64,000 bases of DNA, taken from an uncultured Propionivibrio sp. Lineage in GTDB: Bacteria > Pseudomonadota > Gammaproteobacteria > Burkholderiales > Rhodocyclaceae. The DNA lies in assembly GCF_963666255.1 (NCBI RefSeq), contig NZ_OY762656.1, positions 1,488,001 through 1,552,000 on the forward strand. Direction: 5' to 3'. This document shows, one piece after another, positions 34,758 through 43,976 of the stretch (the first letter of the stretch is position 1; every line of letters starts with the position of its first letter). The notes beneath the pieces were generated by a model that was not told the DNA's origin, did no database searches, and saw nothing but the letters and a program-made list of their open reading frames with translations. Made by a program: the position numbers and the translations under genes.

Positions 34758-36872
34758 TTATTTGACCCGCATGCCAGGGGTTGCGCCGCTGTCCGGGGCG
34801 AGCAGGTAAAGGCCGGCGTTCTTGCCTTCGGGGTCGGATGCCGCCATGACCATGCCTTCGGACAGGCCGAACTTCATCTTGCGCGGCGCCAGGTTGGCGA
34901 CCATTACCGTCAGGCGGCCGACCAGCGTCGCCGGATCGTAGGCCGACTTGATGCCGGCGAAGACCTGACGCGGCTTTTCCTCGCCGATGTCGAGCGACAG
35001 TCGGATCAGCTTCTCGGCGCCCTCGACATGACCGGCGTCGACGATGCGGGCGATGCGCAGGTCGACTTTCATGAAATCGTCGATCGAGATGAATTCACCA
35101 GCCTCGGCGGGCGCCTTGGTGGTGTCGGCGGGTTTGGCCGTCTTTTCTGCCTTTTCCGTTTTTGTGGCGGCCTTCTGCGGTGCCGGCGCGGCCGGGGCGA
35201 GCGAGGCCTTGTTGGCCTCGACCAGCGCGGCGACCTGTTTCGGGTCGATGCGCGTCATCAGGTGGCTGTAGGCCTGGATGGCGTGACCGGCGGGCAGCGG
35301 CGTCGCGGCGTCGTTCCAGGTCAGCGGCGGGATGGCGAGGAAGGCCTCGACCGCTTCGGCGACCGTCGGCAGCACCGGCTTCAGGTAGAGCGTCAGCAGG
35401 CGGAAGGCTTCGATCGCTTGCGAACAGGCGGCGTGCAGTTCAGCGTCGCGGCCTTCCTGTTTGGCGAGTTCCCAGGGCTTCTTGTCGTTGACGAAAACGT
35501 TGGCGGCGTCGGCGAGCGCCATGACTTCGCGCAGGGCGCGGCCGAATTCGCGCGCCTCATAGGCCTCCGCGATGCTGGCTGAAGCGTCGCGCAAGGGCTT
35601 GAGCCACTCCGCATCGGTGGCGGCGAGACGGCCGTCGAAACGCTTGCCGATGAAGCCGGCGCAGCGGCTGGCGATATTGACGTACTTGCCGACGAGGTCG
35701 GAGTTGACGCGGGCGATGAAGTCATCGAGGTTGAGGTCGATGTCTTCCATCGTGCTGTTGAGCTTGGCGGCGTAGTAATAGCGCAGCCATTCCGGATTGA
35801 GGCCGGTGTCGAGGTAGCTCTCGGCAGTGATGAAGGTGCCGCGCGACTTGCTCATCTTGGCCCCGTCGACGGTCAGGAAGCCGTGCACGAAGAGGCCGCT
35901 CGGCGTGCGGTAGCCGGCGTGCTGCAATTCGGCCGGCCAGAACAGCGCGTGGAAATAGAGGATGTCCTTGCCGATGAAGTGATACAACTCGGTCGTCGAA
36001 TCGGGCTTGAAGTACTCGTCGAAATCGAGGCCGTTCCGGTCGCACAGGTTCTTGAACGAGCCCATGTAGCCGATTGGCGCATCGAGCCAGACGTAGAAAT
36101 ACTTGCCGGGCGCGTCGGGGATCTCGAAGCCGAAGTACGGCGCATCGCGCGAGATGTCCCAGTCGGTCAGCTTGTTTTCGCCCTCGGCGCCCAGCCATTC
36201 CTGCATCTTGTTCGAGGCTTCCGATTGCAGGCGTCCCGGTTCGCGCGTCCAGCGGCGCAGGAAGCTCTGGCAGGAATTGCTCGACAGCTTGAAGAAATAG
36301 TGGTCGGAGTTGCGCAGCTCGGGCGTGGCGCCGGAGACGGCCGAATACGGATTCTTGAGCTCGTTCGGCGTGTAGGCGGCGCCGCAGGACTCGCAGTTGT
36401 CGCCGTACTGGTCCTTGGCCCCGCACTTCGGGCATTCACCCTTGATGAAGCGGTCGGGCAGGAACATCTGTTTGACCGGATCGTAATACTGCTCGATCGT
36501 GCGCTTCTCGATCAGGCCGGCCTGCTGCAGGCGGCCGTAGATGGTGTTGGCGCAGGCCTGCGTTTCGGGCGAGTGCGTGCTGTAGAAGTTGTCGAAGGCG
36601 ACATGGAAACCGGCGAAGTCCCGCGAATGCTCGGCGTGCACCCGGGCGATCAGCGCTTCCGGCGTGATGCCGTCCTTTTCAGCGCGCAGCATGATCGGCG
36701 TGCCGTGCGTGTCGTCGGCGCAGACGTACCAGCATTCGGCGACCTTGTCCTTCGGCTGCATCTTCTGGAAACGGACCCAGATGTCGGTCTGGATGTATTC
36801 GACGAGATGGCCGAGGTGGATCGCGCCGTTGGCGTACGGCAGGGCGGAAGTGACCAGGATTTTGCGGGGCAT
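34758..36872 (-). CDS. metG: methionyl-tRNA synthetase
   Basis: A 704-residue class I synthetase that charges tRNA-Met. The HLGH signature is at residues 19-22, the zinc knuckle uses C147, C150, C160 and C163, and KMSKS is at about residues 339-343. A linker rich in Ala/Lys/Pro (about residues 565-595) leads to the C-terminal tRNA-binding OB-fold domain ([20 protein letters not shown]). The ATG at 36872 begins [16 protein letters not shown]. The hyf-like genes start 20 bp after its stop with no visible terminator between. It is divergent from apbC. Confidence 0.96.
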   Translation of the reverse strand: MPRKILVTSALPYANGAIHLGHLVEYIQTDIWVRFQKMQPKDKVAECWYVCADDTHGTPIMLRAEKDGITPEALIARVHAEHSRDFAGFHVAFDNFYSTHSPETQACANTIYGRLQQAGLIEKRTIEQYYDPVKQMFLPDRFIKGECPKCGAKDQYGDNCESCGAAYTPNELKNPYSAVSGATPELRNSDHYFFKLSSNSCQSFLRRWTREPGRLQSEASNKMQEWLGAEGENKLTDWDISRDAPYFGFEIPDAPGKYFYVWLDAPIGYMGSFKNLCDRNGLDFDEYFKPDSTTELYHFIGKDILYFHALFWPAELQHAGYRTPSGLFVHGFLTVDGAKMSKSRGTFITAESYLDTGLNPEWLRYYYAAKLNSTMEDIDLNLDDFIARVNSDLVGKYVNIASRCAGFIGKRFDGRLAATDAEWLKPLRDASASIAEAYEAREFGRALREVMALADAANVFVNDKKPWELAKQEGRDAELHAACSQAIEAFRLLTLYLKPVLPTVAEAVEAFLAIPPLTWNDAATPLPAGHAIQAYSHLMTRIDPKQVAALVEANKASLAPAAPAPQKAATKTEKAEKTAKPADTTKAPAEAGEFISIDDFMKVDLRIARIVDAGHVEGAEKLIRLSLDIGEEKPRQVFAGIKSAYDPATLVGRLTVMVANLAPRKMKFGLSEGMVMAASDPEGKNAGLYLLAPDSGATPGMRVK

Positions 36873-37017
36873 GGGCGAATTCTTCGATCGAGGCAAAACC
36901 TCGATTTTATCAAAGGCCGGTGCTTGCGGTCCGGGTTGGCATGTGCAGTACCGGGCTTTTTCGGTTAAACTAGACAAAATTAGTCAGGTATAACGTTTTT
37001 CCTCAAGGAGTCGTTCC

Positions 37018-38109
37018 ATGGCAGTCACGCAGGAAGCCGTCCTCGCGGCGCTCAAGCTGGTCATCGATCCCAATACGCAGAAGGATTTCGTGACGACGAA
37101 GTCGGCGAAGAACATCCGCATCGACGGCGGCGCCGTGGCGCTCGACATCGAACTCGGTTATCCGGCCAACAGCCAGATCGACGCTCTCCGGCAGTCGGTC
37201 GTCGGCGCCATTCAGGCGGTGCCCGGCGTTGCCTCGGTGACGGCGAACATGACGGTCAAGATCGTCGCGCATGCCGTGCAGGCGACGCTGAAGCCGTTGC
37301 CCGGCGTCAAGAACATCATCGCCGTCGCTTCCGGCAAGGGCGGCGTCGGCAAGAGCACGACGGCCGCGAACCTGGCGCTGGCGCTGGCACAGGAAGGCGC
37401 TTCGGTCGGCCTGCTCGATGCCGACATTTACGGGCCGTCGATCCCGCAGATGATGGGCCTGGCCGGCCAGCAGCCCGAATCGGTCGACGGCAAGTCGATG
37501 GAGCCCCTGTTGGCGCATGGACTGCAGACGATGTCGATCGGCTTCATGGTCGATGTGGACTCGCCGATGGTCTGGCGCGGGCCGATGGTGACGCAGGCGC
37601 TCGAACAACTGCTCAAGCAGACCAACTGGAAAGACCTCGACTACCTCGTCGTCGATATGCCGCCGGGTACCGGTGACACGCAGCTGACGCTGGCGCAGAA
37701 GGTGCCGGTGACCGGCGCCGTGATCGTCACGACGCCGCAGGATATCGCCCTGATCGATGCGCGCAAGGGCCTCAAGATGTTCGACAAGGTCGGCATTCCG
37801 ATCCTCGGCCTCGTCGAGAACATGAGCATCCACATCTGCTCGAAGTGCGGCCATGAAGAGCACATCTTCGGTCACGGCGGCGCCGAGCGCATGTCGCAGG
37901 ATTACGGCGCCGAATTGCTCGGCGCGTTGCCGCTGGAGCTCGCGATCCGCGAAATGACCGACGCCGGCAAGCCAACCGTGGTCGGTGCGCCGGATTCGCG
38001 TGCTGCGGAAATCTACCGTGCGATCGCTCGCCGTGTCGCGGTCAAGGTCGCCGAGCGCGCCAAGGACATGACGAGCAAGTTCCCGAATATCGTCGTCAAA
38101 AATACCTGA
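37018..38109 (+). CDS. apbC: iron-sulfur cluster carrier Mrp/ApbC
   Basis: A 363-residue P-loop ATPase that loads [4Fe-4S] clusters onto target proteins. A MIP18-like N-terminal domain (about residues 1-88) precedes the ATPase with GKGGVGKST at 106-113. The cluster-binding CxxC is C274 and C277 in HICSKCGHEEH. It is divergent from metG with 145 bp between. A -10-like TATAAC is at 36989-36994, and the ribosome-binding site AAGGAG is 9 bases ahead of the ATG. Confidence 0.95.
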   Translation: MAVTQEAVLAALKLVIDPNTQKDFVTTKSAKNIRIDGGAVALDIELGYPANSQIDALRQSVVGAIQAVPGVASVTANMTVKIVAHAVQATLKPLPGVKNIIAVASGKGGVGKSTTAANLALALAQEGASVGLLDADIYGPSIPQMMGLAGQQPESVDGKSMEPLLAHGLQTMSIGFMVDVDSPMVWRGPMVTQALEQLLKQTNWKDLDYLVVDMPPGTGDTQLTLAQKVPVTGAVIVTTPQDIALIDARKGLKMFDKVGIPILGLVENMSIHICSKCGHEEHIFGHGGAERMSQDYGAELLGALPLELAIREMTDAGKPTVVGAPDSRAAEIYRAIARRVAVKVAERAKDMTSKFPNIVVKNT

Positions 38110-38220
38110 GTCGTCGGGCCGCCTGCCTGAACCAATTGGCGATGGCATTGTCTTCGTTGGGCTGGGGGCGCGAGGCGCCCGTCAGTCCTGACGAAGACCA
38201 TTGACGAGGAGGATGCGGCG

Positions 38221-38742
38221 ATGAAGATGCGGAATGTGCTGGCGGCGCTGCCGCTGGCGGCGATGTTGGCGGCGTGTGCAGGCAGTGGTTCTGATCGTGG
38301 TGTGGAGGCGGTCTTGAAACCGACGCAGGGAAGCAGTGCGCAGGGCACCGTGCTGTTTCGGCAGGACGGCGACGCGGTGGTCGTGACGGCGAAGGTGACG
38401 GGGCTCGCACCGGGCGCGCACGGGTTCCACATCCATGAAAAAGGCGATTGCAGCGCGCCGGACGCCACGAGCGCCGGCGGGCACTTCAACCCGAGCGCAA
38501 AACCGCACGGGCATCCGGACCACGGCGACCATCATGTCGGCGACATGCCGATGCTGGTGGCAGACGCATCCGGTGCCGCCAGTCTGACGGCGCGACTGGC
38601 CGGCGTATCGGTGGGTGGCGATCCGGCGTCCAGCATCCTTGGTCGCGGCGTCATCGTTCATGCCGCCGCCGATGATTTCAAAACGCAACCGACCGGAAAT
38701 TCGGGCGCGCGGGTCGCCTGCGGGGTGATTGCCGGGCGTTAG
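38221..38742 (+). CDS. sodC: periplasmic Cu,Zn superoxide dismutase lipoprotein
   Basis: A 173-residue protein with a lipoprotein signal (lipobox MLAAC, Cys19). All metal-ligand motifs are present: HIHEKGDC (copper His pair), GGHFNPS, a His in the KPHGHPDH loop, HHVGDMP (His and Asp) and VHAAADD. The two disulfide cysteines are in GDCSAP and RVACGV. It converts periplasmic superoxide to H2O2. It follows apbC by 111 bp on the same strand but is probably separately transcribed. Its neighbours to the right are unrelated. Confidence 0.93.
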   Translation: MKMRNVLAALPLAAMLAACAGSGSDRGVEAVLKPTQGSSAQGTVLFRQDGDAVVVTAKVTGLAPGAHGFHIHEKGDCSAPDATSAGGHFNPSAKPHGHPDHGDHHVGDMPMLVADASGAASLTARLAGVSVGGDPASSILGRGVIVHAAADDFKTQPTGNSGARVACGVIAGR

Positions 38743-39059
38743 ATCGGGATGTTTCCGGGAGCGGTGCGGCCAAATCGCTCCGCTCGCGGACGGGGGGGCG
38801 GTTCGTCAGGGCGCCCGATGCGCGGGGCCCACCGAGGCTGGTGCTGAATCGAGACGTCGCCCTCGTCCGCGTCGGTCGCGCGACTTGCCGACAAAGTTGA
38901 GCGATCGACAGCCGATTCCTCCTTGGCCGGCAACGGAAACGGCATGGTTTCGGGTGTGCGGCATCAAACCGGAAGACACCGGGAAAAAACTTTTCCCCCG
39001 TCTCGCTGTAAACCGTACAATACGCGCCTTTCCTTCAATGGTTTCCGGGGTTTACAGCG
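38743..39059 (+). other. 317-bp gene-free interval between sodC and dcd
   Basis: No convincing coding region is present. Its right end holds the presumed dcd promoter: a -10-like TACAAT at 39016-39021 and the perfect inverted repeat listed separately at 39005-39058. Nothing could be named in 38743-38990. Confidence 0.6.
39005..39058 (+). promoter_or_regulatory. inverted repeat flanking the dcd promoter
   Basis: GCTGTAAACC at 39005-39014 and GGTTTACAGC at 39049-39058 are perfect inverted 10-bp arms separated by 34 bp. The left arm abuts the -10-like TACAAT (39016-39021), and the right arm ends one base before the dcd ATG at 39060. The layout fits a regulator bound at two half-sites around the promoter and translation start. 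Confidence 0.5.
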
Positions 39060-39629
39060 ATGGCCATCAAATCCGATAAATGGATCCGCCGTATGGCGGA
39101 GCAGCACGGCATGATTGAGCCGTTTGCGCCGGATCTGGTACGCGAGGTCGATGGCAAGAAGATCGTTTCTTACGGCACGTCGAGCTATGGCTACGATATC
39201 CGCTGCGCCGACGAGTTTCGTGTCTTTACCAACATCAACTCGACGATCGTCGATCCGAAGGCCTTTGATCCGCAATCCTTTGTCGAAGTGTCGGGCAAGG
39301 GCTTTTGTGTGATTCCGCCGAATTCCTTCGCGCTCGCCCGGACTGTCGAGTATTTCCGCATTCCGCGCAGCGTGCTGACGGTCTGCCTCGGCAAGAGCAC
39401 TTATGCGCGCTGCGGCATCATCGTCAACGTGACGCCGTTCGAGCCGGAGTGGGAAGGCTACGTGACGCTCGAATTCTCCAACACGACGCCGCTGCCCGCC
39501 AAGATTTACGCCGGCGAAGGTTGCGCGCAGGTGCTGTTCTTCGAATCCGACGAAGTCTGCGAAACGTCGTACAAGGATCGCGGCGGCAAATACCAGGGTC
39601 AGATTGGCGTGACCCTGCCGAAAATCTGA
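39060..39629 (+). CDS. dcd: dCTP deaminase
   Basis: A 189-residue trimeric enzyme that deaminates dCTP to dUTP, feeding thymidylate synthesis. The family motifs [12 protein letters not shown] near residue 42, [16 protein letters not shown] near residue 111 (with catalytic Arg and Glu residues nearby) and [13 protein letters not shown] near residue 152 are intact. It lies near thyA and folA, which use its product downstream. A terminator follows at 39679. Confidence 0.95.
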   Translation: MAIKSDKWIRRMAEQHGMIEPFAPDLVREVDGKKIVSYGTSSYGYDIRCADEFRVFTNINSTIVDPKAFDPQSFVEVSGKGFCVIPPNSFALARTVEYFRIPRSVLTVCLGKSTYARCGIIVNVTPFEPEWEGYVTLEFSNTTPLPAKIYAGEGCAQVLFFESDEVCETSYKDRGGKYQGQIGVTLPKI

Positions 39630-39678
39630 CGGCGCCGCCAACCCCTTAGCGGCGACCGATTCACCCCATTCAAGCGTT

Positions 39679-39703
39679 GACCCGCCGCGGCGGGTCTCTT
39701 CTT
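39679..39703 (+). terminator. terminator-like hairpin after dcd
   Basis: The stem GACCCGCC/GGCGGGTC has a 2-base loop as drawn (four or more if the inner pair opens) and is followed by TCTTCTT, 49 bp after the dcd stop and upstream of the decarboxylase start. Confidence 0.6.
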
Positions 39704-39718
39704 ATCGAAGGTCAAATC

Positions 39719-41965
39719 ATGCGATTCAATTTTCCGGTGATCATCATCGACGAGGATTTCCGCTCGGAAAACGCCTCGGGACTGGGCATCCGCGCACTGG
39801 CGGAAGCGATTGAAAGAGAGGGGATGGAGGTCATCGGCGTCACCAGTTATGGCGATCTTTCCTCGTTCGCGCAGCAGCAGAGCCGGGCGTCGGCCTTCAT
39901 CCTGTCGATCGATGACGAGGAATTCAGCGGCGACCAGACGCAGAAGACGATCGATGAACTGCGCGCCTTCGTCATGGAGATCCGTTGCCGCAACGAGGAC
40001 ATCCCGATCTTCCTGCACGGCGAGACGCGGACGTCGCGGCATATTCCGAACGACGTGCTGCGCGAGTTGCACGGCTTCATCCACATGTTCGAGGATACGC
40101 CCGAGTTCATCAGCCGCTATGTCGTGCGCGAAGCCAAGACCTACTTGCGCAGCGTGCCGCCGCCTTTCTTCCGGGCGCTCACGCATTACGCGGCGGACGG
40201 CTCGTATTCCTGGCACTGTCCGGGCCACTCCGGCGGCGTCGCCTTCCTGAAATCGCCGGTCGGCCAGATGTTCCACCAGTTCTTCGGCGAGAACATGCTG
40301 CGTGCCGACGTCTGCAATGCCGTCGAGGAACTCGGCCAACTGCTCGACCACACCGGTCCGGTGGCCGCTTCCGAGCGCAATGCTGCCCGCATTTTTAACG
40401 CCGATCACCTGTTCTTCGTCACCAACGGCACCTCGACCTCGAACAAGGTCGTCTGGAACTCGACCGTTGCACCTGGTGACGTCGTCATCGTCGATCGCAA
40501 CTGCCACAAGTCGGTGCTTCATTCGATCATCATGACCGGCGCAATCCCGGTTTTCCTGATGCCGACGCGCAATCACTTTGGCATCATCGGTCCGATTCCG
40601 AAAGAGGAATTCCGCTGGGAGAACATTCAGAGGAAGATCGCAGCGCATCCGTTCGCTCGCGACGTAAAGGCCAAGCCGCGCGTGCTCACGATCACCCAGA
40701 GCACCTATGACGGCATCCTGTACAACGTCGAGGAAATCAAGGAGATGCTGGACGGCCGGATCGATACCCTGCACTTCGACGAAGCCTGGCTGCCGCACGC
40801 CGCGTTCCACGACTTCTACGGCGATTACCATGCGATCGGCGAAGACCGGCCGCGCTGCAAGGAGTCGATGGTGTTTGCGACGCAATCGACGCACAAGCTG
40901 CTGGCGGGATTGTCGCAAGCCTCGCAGATCCTCGTGCAGAACTCGGAAGCGCGCGAACTCGACCGGGCGATTTTCAACGAAGCTTACCTGATGCATACCT
41001 CGACCTCGCCGCAGTACGCCATCATTGCCTCGTGCGACGTCGCCGCAGCGATGATGGAGGCGCCAGCGGGTACCGCGCTCGTCGAGGAATCGATTGCCGA
41101 GGCGCTCGACTTCCGCCGCGCCATGCGCAAGGTCGACGAGGAATGGGGCGCCGACTGGTGGTTCAAGGTCTGGGGGCCGGACGACCTCTCGGAAGAAGGT
41201 ATTGAGGAGCGCGAGGCGTGGATGCTCAAGCCGGGCGAGCGCTGGCATGGCTTCGGCCAGTTGTCCGACGGCTTCAACATGCTCGACCCGATCAAAGCGA
41301 CGATCATCACCCCGGGGCTCGACGTCGATGGCGACTTTGCCGATGGCGCCGGTATCCCCGCGGCGATCGTCACCAAGTATCTTGCCGAGCACGGCGTCAT
41401 CGTCGAGAAGTGCGGCCTCTATTCCTTCTTCATCATGTTTACGATCGGTATTACCAAAGGCCGGTGGAACACGATGGTGACCGAATTGCAGCAGTTCAAG
41501 GATGACTATGACAAGAACCAGCCTTTGTGGAAAGTACTGCCGGAATTCGTTGCGAAGCATCCGGTTTACGAGCGCATGGGCTTGCGTGACCTCTGTCACC
41601 TGATCCATGGTGTCTACTCGCAAAACGACGTGGCGCGGTTAACGACGGAAATGTATCTCTCCGACATGGTTCCCGCGATGAAGCCGACCGATGCGTTCGC
41701 CAAGATGGCACACCGCGAGATCGATCGTGTGCCGATCGACGAACTCGAGGGACGCATCACCAGCATCCTGCTGACGCCGTATCCGCCGGGCATTCCGTTG
41801 TTGATTCCGGGCGAGCGCTTCAATGCGACGATCGTGCGCTATCTCAAATTCGCGCGCTTCTTCAACGAGCAGTTCCCGGGGTTCGAAACCGACATCCATG
41901 GGCTGGTCAAGGAAGTCGTCGACGGCAAGGCCCGTTACTATGTCGATTGCGTACGCCAGGCGTGA
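39719..41965 (+). CDS. Orn/Lys/Arg decarboxylase, biodegradative class
   Basis: A 748-residue fold-type I PLP enzyme of the AdiA/CadA/SpeF family that decarboxylates a basic amino acid to a polyamine or agmatine. An N-terminal response-regulator-like wing domain (about residues 1-135) precedes the PLP domain. The PLP lysine is in ATQSTHKLLAGLSQAS near residue 388. The C-terminal domain is complete. Length and wording are closest to arginine decarboxylase AdiA, but the substrate cannot be settled by eye. No antiporter gene is adjacent, so it may serve biosynthesis rather than acid resistance. A bidirectional terminator follows. Confidence 0.88.
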   Translation: MRFNFPVIIIDEDFRSENASGLGIRALAEAIEREGMEVIGVTSYGDLSSFAQQQSRASAFILSIDDEEFSGDQTQKTIDELRAFVMEIRCRNEDIPIFLHGETRTSRHIPNDVLRELHGFIHMFEDTPEFISRYVVREAKTYLRSVPPPFFRALTHYAADGSYSWHCPGHSGGVAFLKSPVGQMFHQFFGENMLRADVCNAVEELGQLLDHTGPVAASERNAARIFNADHLFFVTNGTSTSNKVVWNSTVAPGDVVIVDRNCHKSVLHSIIMTGAIPVFLMPTRNHFGIIGPIPKEEFRWENIQRKIAAHPFARDVKAKPRVLTITQSTYDGILYNVEEIKEMLDGRIDTLHFDEAWLPHAAFHDFYGDYHAIGEDRPRCKESMVFATQSTHKLLAGLSQASQILVQNSEARELDRAIFNEAYLMHTSTSPQYAIIASCDVAAAMMEAPAGTALVEESIAEALDFRRAMRKVDEEWGADWWFKVWGPDDLSEEGIEEREAWMLKPGERWHGFGQLSDGFNMLDPIKATIITPGLDVDGDFADGAGIPAAIVTKYLAEHGVIVEKCGLYSFFIMFTIGITKGRWNTMVTELQQFKDDYDKNQPLWKVLPEFVAKHPVYERMGLRDLCHLIHGVYSQNDVARLTTEMYLSDMVPAMKPTDAFAKMAHREIDRVPIDELEGRITSILLTPYPPGIPLLIPGERFNATIVRYLKFARFFNEQFPGFETDIHGLVKEVVDGKARYYVDCVRQA

Positions 41966-41986
41966 CTGGTTCGGTTCGTGGAAAAG

Positions 41987-42012
41987 AAAAAAGCGGCTGC
42001 GGCCGCTTTTTT
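41987..42012. terminator. bidirectional terminator between the decarboxylase and folA
   Basis: The stem GCGGC/GCCGC has a 4-base loop and is flanked by six A residues on the left and six T residues on the right. It can end transcription from both convergent genes. Confidence 0.88.
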
Positions 42013-42028
42013 CATGCTGGCGCCATGA

Positions 42029-42502
42029 TCAGACGCGGTCGTAAATGGCGAAGCTGAAATCCGCTCCGCCGGGGACGCGTGAGCGTTCCTGCCATTGTTG
42101 CGCAATGATCTCGGGGAAGAAAGCGTCGCCGTCGTAGTCGCGTTCGATCTCCGTCAGGTAGAGACGGTCGGCGTGCGGCAGTGCAAGGCGGTAGAGCGCT
42201 TCGCCACCGATGACAAAGACTTCCGCCTCACCGGCGGTCGCGGCGAGTGCCGTGTCGAGCGAGTTCGCGAGTTCGGCGCCGGCGGCGACATAGTCGGCGT
42301 TGCGGCTGACGACGATGTTGCGCCGCCCCGGCAGCGGGCGGAATTTCTCCGGCAGCGATTCCCAGGTCTTGCGTCCCATGATGACAGGCTTGCCGCGCGT
42401 CGTTTCGCGAAAATAACGCATGTCCTCGGGCAGGTGCCAGAGCAGCGTATTGTCCTTGCCGATGACCCGCTGGCGGGCAACGGCGGCGATCAGAGAGAGC
42501 AT
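42029..42502 (-). CDS. folA: dihydrofolate reductase
   Basis: A 157-residue enzyme that reduces dihydrofolate with NADPH. It begins MLSLIAAVARQRVIGKDN and carries LLWHLPEDMRYFRETT, with the catalytic acid near residue 27, then GRKTWESLP and VIGGEALYRLAL. Length is normal. It starts one base after the thyA stop, the common thyA-folA operon, so the dihydrofolate made by ThyA is recycled by its neighbour. Confidence 0.95.
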   Translation of the reverse strand: MLSLIAAVARQRVIGKDNTLLWHLPEDMRYFRETTRGKPVIMGRKTWESLPEKFRPLPGRRNIVVSRNADYVAAGAELANSLDTALAATAGEAEVFVIGGEALYRLALPHADRLYLTEIERDYDGDAFFPEIIAQQWQERSRVPGGADFSFAIYDRV

Positions 42503-42503
42503 G

Positions 42504-43325
42504 TCAGACGGCAACCGGCGCTGAAATATGCGGGTGCGGATCGTAGCCTTCGAGCGTGAAATCCTCGAAGCGGAAGGCGAAGAGGTCGGTGACCTCGGGG
42601 TTGATCCGCATTGTCGGCAAGGCGCGCGGTTCACGCGCGAGTTGTCGTTCGACCTGCTCAAAGTGGTTGCTGTAAAGGTGCGCATCGCCGAAGGTGTGGA
42701 CGAAGTCGCCGGCGCGATAGCCGCAGACCTGAGCGAGCATCATCGTCAGCAGTGCGTAGGAAGCGATGTTGAAGGGCACGCCGAGGAAGATGTCGGCGCT
42801 GCGCTGGTAAAGCTGGCACGACAGCTTGGGGCGCCGGTCGGCATCGTCGTCGGCCGGCGGGGCGACGTAGAGCTGGAAGAATGCGTGGCACGGCGGCAGC
42901 GCCATGCGATCGACATCGGCGGGGTTCCATGCCGTTACGATATGCCGGCGCGAATCCGGGTTCTTCTTGAGTCCGTCGACGAGTTGCGCGATCTGGTCGA
43001 TTTCGCGGCCGTCGGGCGTTTTCCAGTGGCGCCACTGATAGCCATAGACCGGGCCGAGATTGCCCTCGGCATCGGCCCACTCGTCCCAGATGCGCACGCC
43101 GTTGTCCTTGAGGTAGGCGATATTGGTGTCGCCCTGGAGAAACCATAGCAGTTCATGGACGATCGAGCGCAGATGCAGCTTCTTGGTGGTCAGCAACGGG
43201 AATCCGTCGGCGAGGTCGAAACGCATCTGCCAGCCGAACACCGAGCGCGTGCCGGTGCCGGTGCGGTCCGATTTGGTGATGCCGTGTTCATACACGTGGC
43301 GCATCAGGTCGAGGTATGCTTTCAT
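42504..43325 (-). CDS. thyA: thymidylate synthase
   Basis: A 273-residue enzyme that methylates dUMP using methylene-tetrahydrofolate. The catalytic cysteine is C146 in LPPCHAFFQ, the same number as in E. coli, with the RRHIV and [20 protein letters not shown] motifs. It is nine residues longer than E. coli ThyA because of a charged insert at about residues 154-165 ([12 protein letters not shown]) between beta strands. It is the first gene of thyA-folA. Confidence 0.96.
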   Translation of the reverse strand: MKAYLDLMRHVYEHGITKSDRTGTGTRSVFGWQMRFDLADGFPLLTTKKLHLRSIVHELLWFLQGDTNIAYLKDNGVRIWDEWADAEGNLGPVYGYQWRHWKTPDGREIDQIAQLVDGLKKNPDSRRHIVTAWNPADVDRMALPPCHAFFQLYVAPPADDDADRRPKLSCQLYQRSADIFLGVPFNIASYALLTMMLAQVCGYRAGDFVHTFGDAHLYSNHFEQVERQLAREPRALPTMRINPEVTDLFAFRFEDFTLEGYDPHPHISAPVAV

Positions 43326-43363
43326 GATATTCAGGCTATGTGGCGTATTTCTCGGGGGCGGCG

Positions 43364-43885
43364 TCAGAACTGTTCGTCGTCAGCCGGGCTGTTGCCGAGC
43401 GTCTTCAGGTATTGGAAGATCGCCCGGAAGCTCTTCGGTGGTTTGTTCTGTTCCTGTTCCTTCAGCGCGGCGCGGCGCAATGCGCGCAGGTGCTGGAGAT
43501 CGACGTCGGGAAACTGGGTGGCGATCTGGTGCAGCGCCTTTTCGTCGGCGAGGATGTCGTCGCGCAGCTTTTCGAGCAGGTGCAGGCGTGCGGTCTGCTC
43601 GGCGGATTCTCCGCGTGCTTCGGCGATGGCGGCACGGATCGGTTCGGCATCGCTGCCGCGCATCAGTCGGCCGATGAACTGGAGCTGCCGGCGTCTCGCT
43701 TCGTCGTGGCGCGGCATGCGTTGCGCCGCCAGTACGGCATCGCGCAGGTCTTCCTCCAGGGCGATTTTCTTCACGCGGTCGGTCGGCAAGGCAACGAGTT
43801 CTTCGCCGAGCGACTGGAGATCCTCCATCGCCTTCTTGCGGCGGGTTTTGGAAAGCGGGAGGGCGTCTTCGTCGTGTTCGGTCAT
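43364..43885 (-). CDS. darP: ribosome-associated protein DarP/YjgA (DUF615)
   Basis: A 173-residue highly charged helical protein of the DUF615 family, which in E. coli associates with late 50S assembly intermediates. The motifs [20 protein letters not shown] near residue 10 and [11 protein letters not shown] near residue 77 are diagnostic. The ATG at 43885 is preferred because the longer in-frame start at 43978 would overlap pmbA. It is divergent from pmbA, a pairing common in beta- and gammaproteobacteria. Confidence 0.88.
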   Translation of the reverse strand: MTEHDEDALPLSKTRRKKAMEDLQSLGEELVALPTDRVKKIALEEDLRDAVLAAQRMPRHDEARRRQLQFIGRLMRGSDAEPIRAAIAEARGESAEQTARLHLLEKLRDDILADEKALHQIATQFPDVDLQHLRALRRAALKEQEQNKPPKSFRAIFQYLKTLGNSPADDEQF

Positions 43886-43976
43886 CGGCGGGTTCTGGAG
43901 CGGTAGTCTGGGGGCCGCCCGGAAGCCGGGCGCGAAGCTGCTATGATAACGGCTTTCGTCTTCCGACTGTGTTTTC

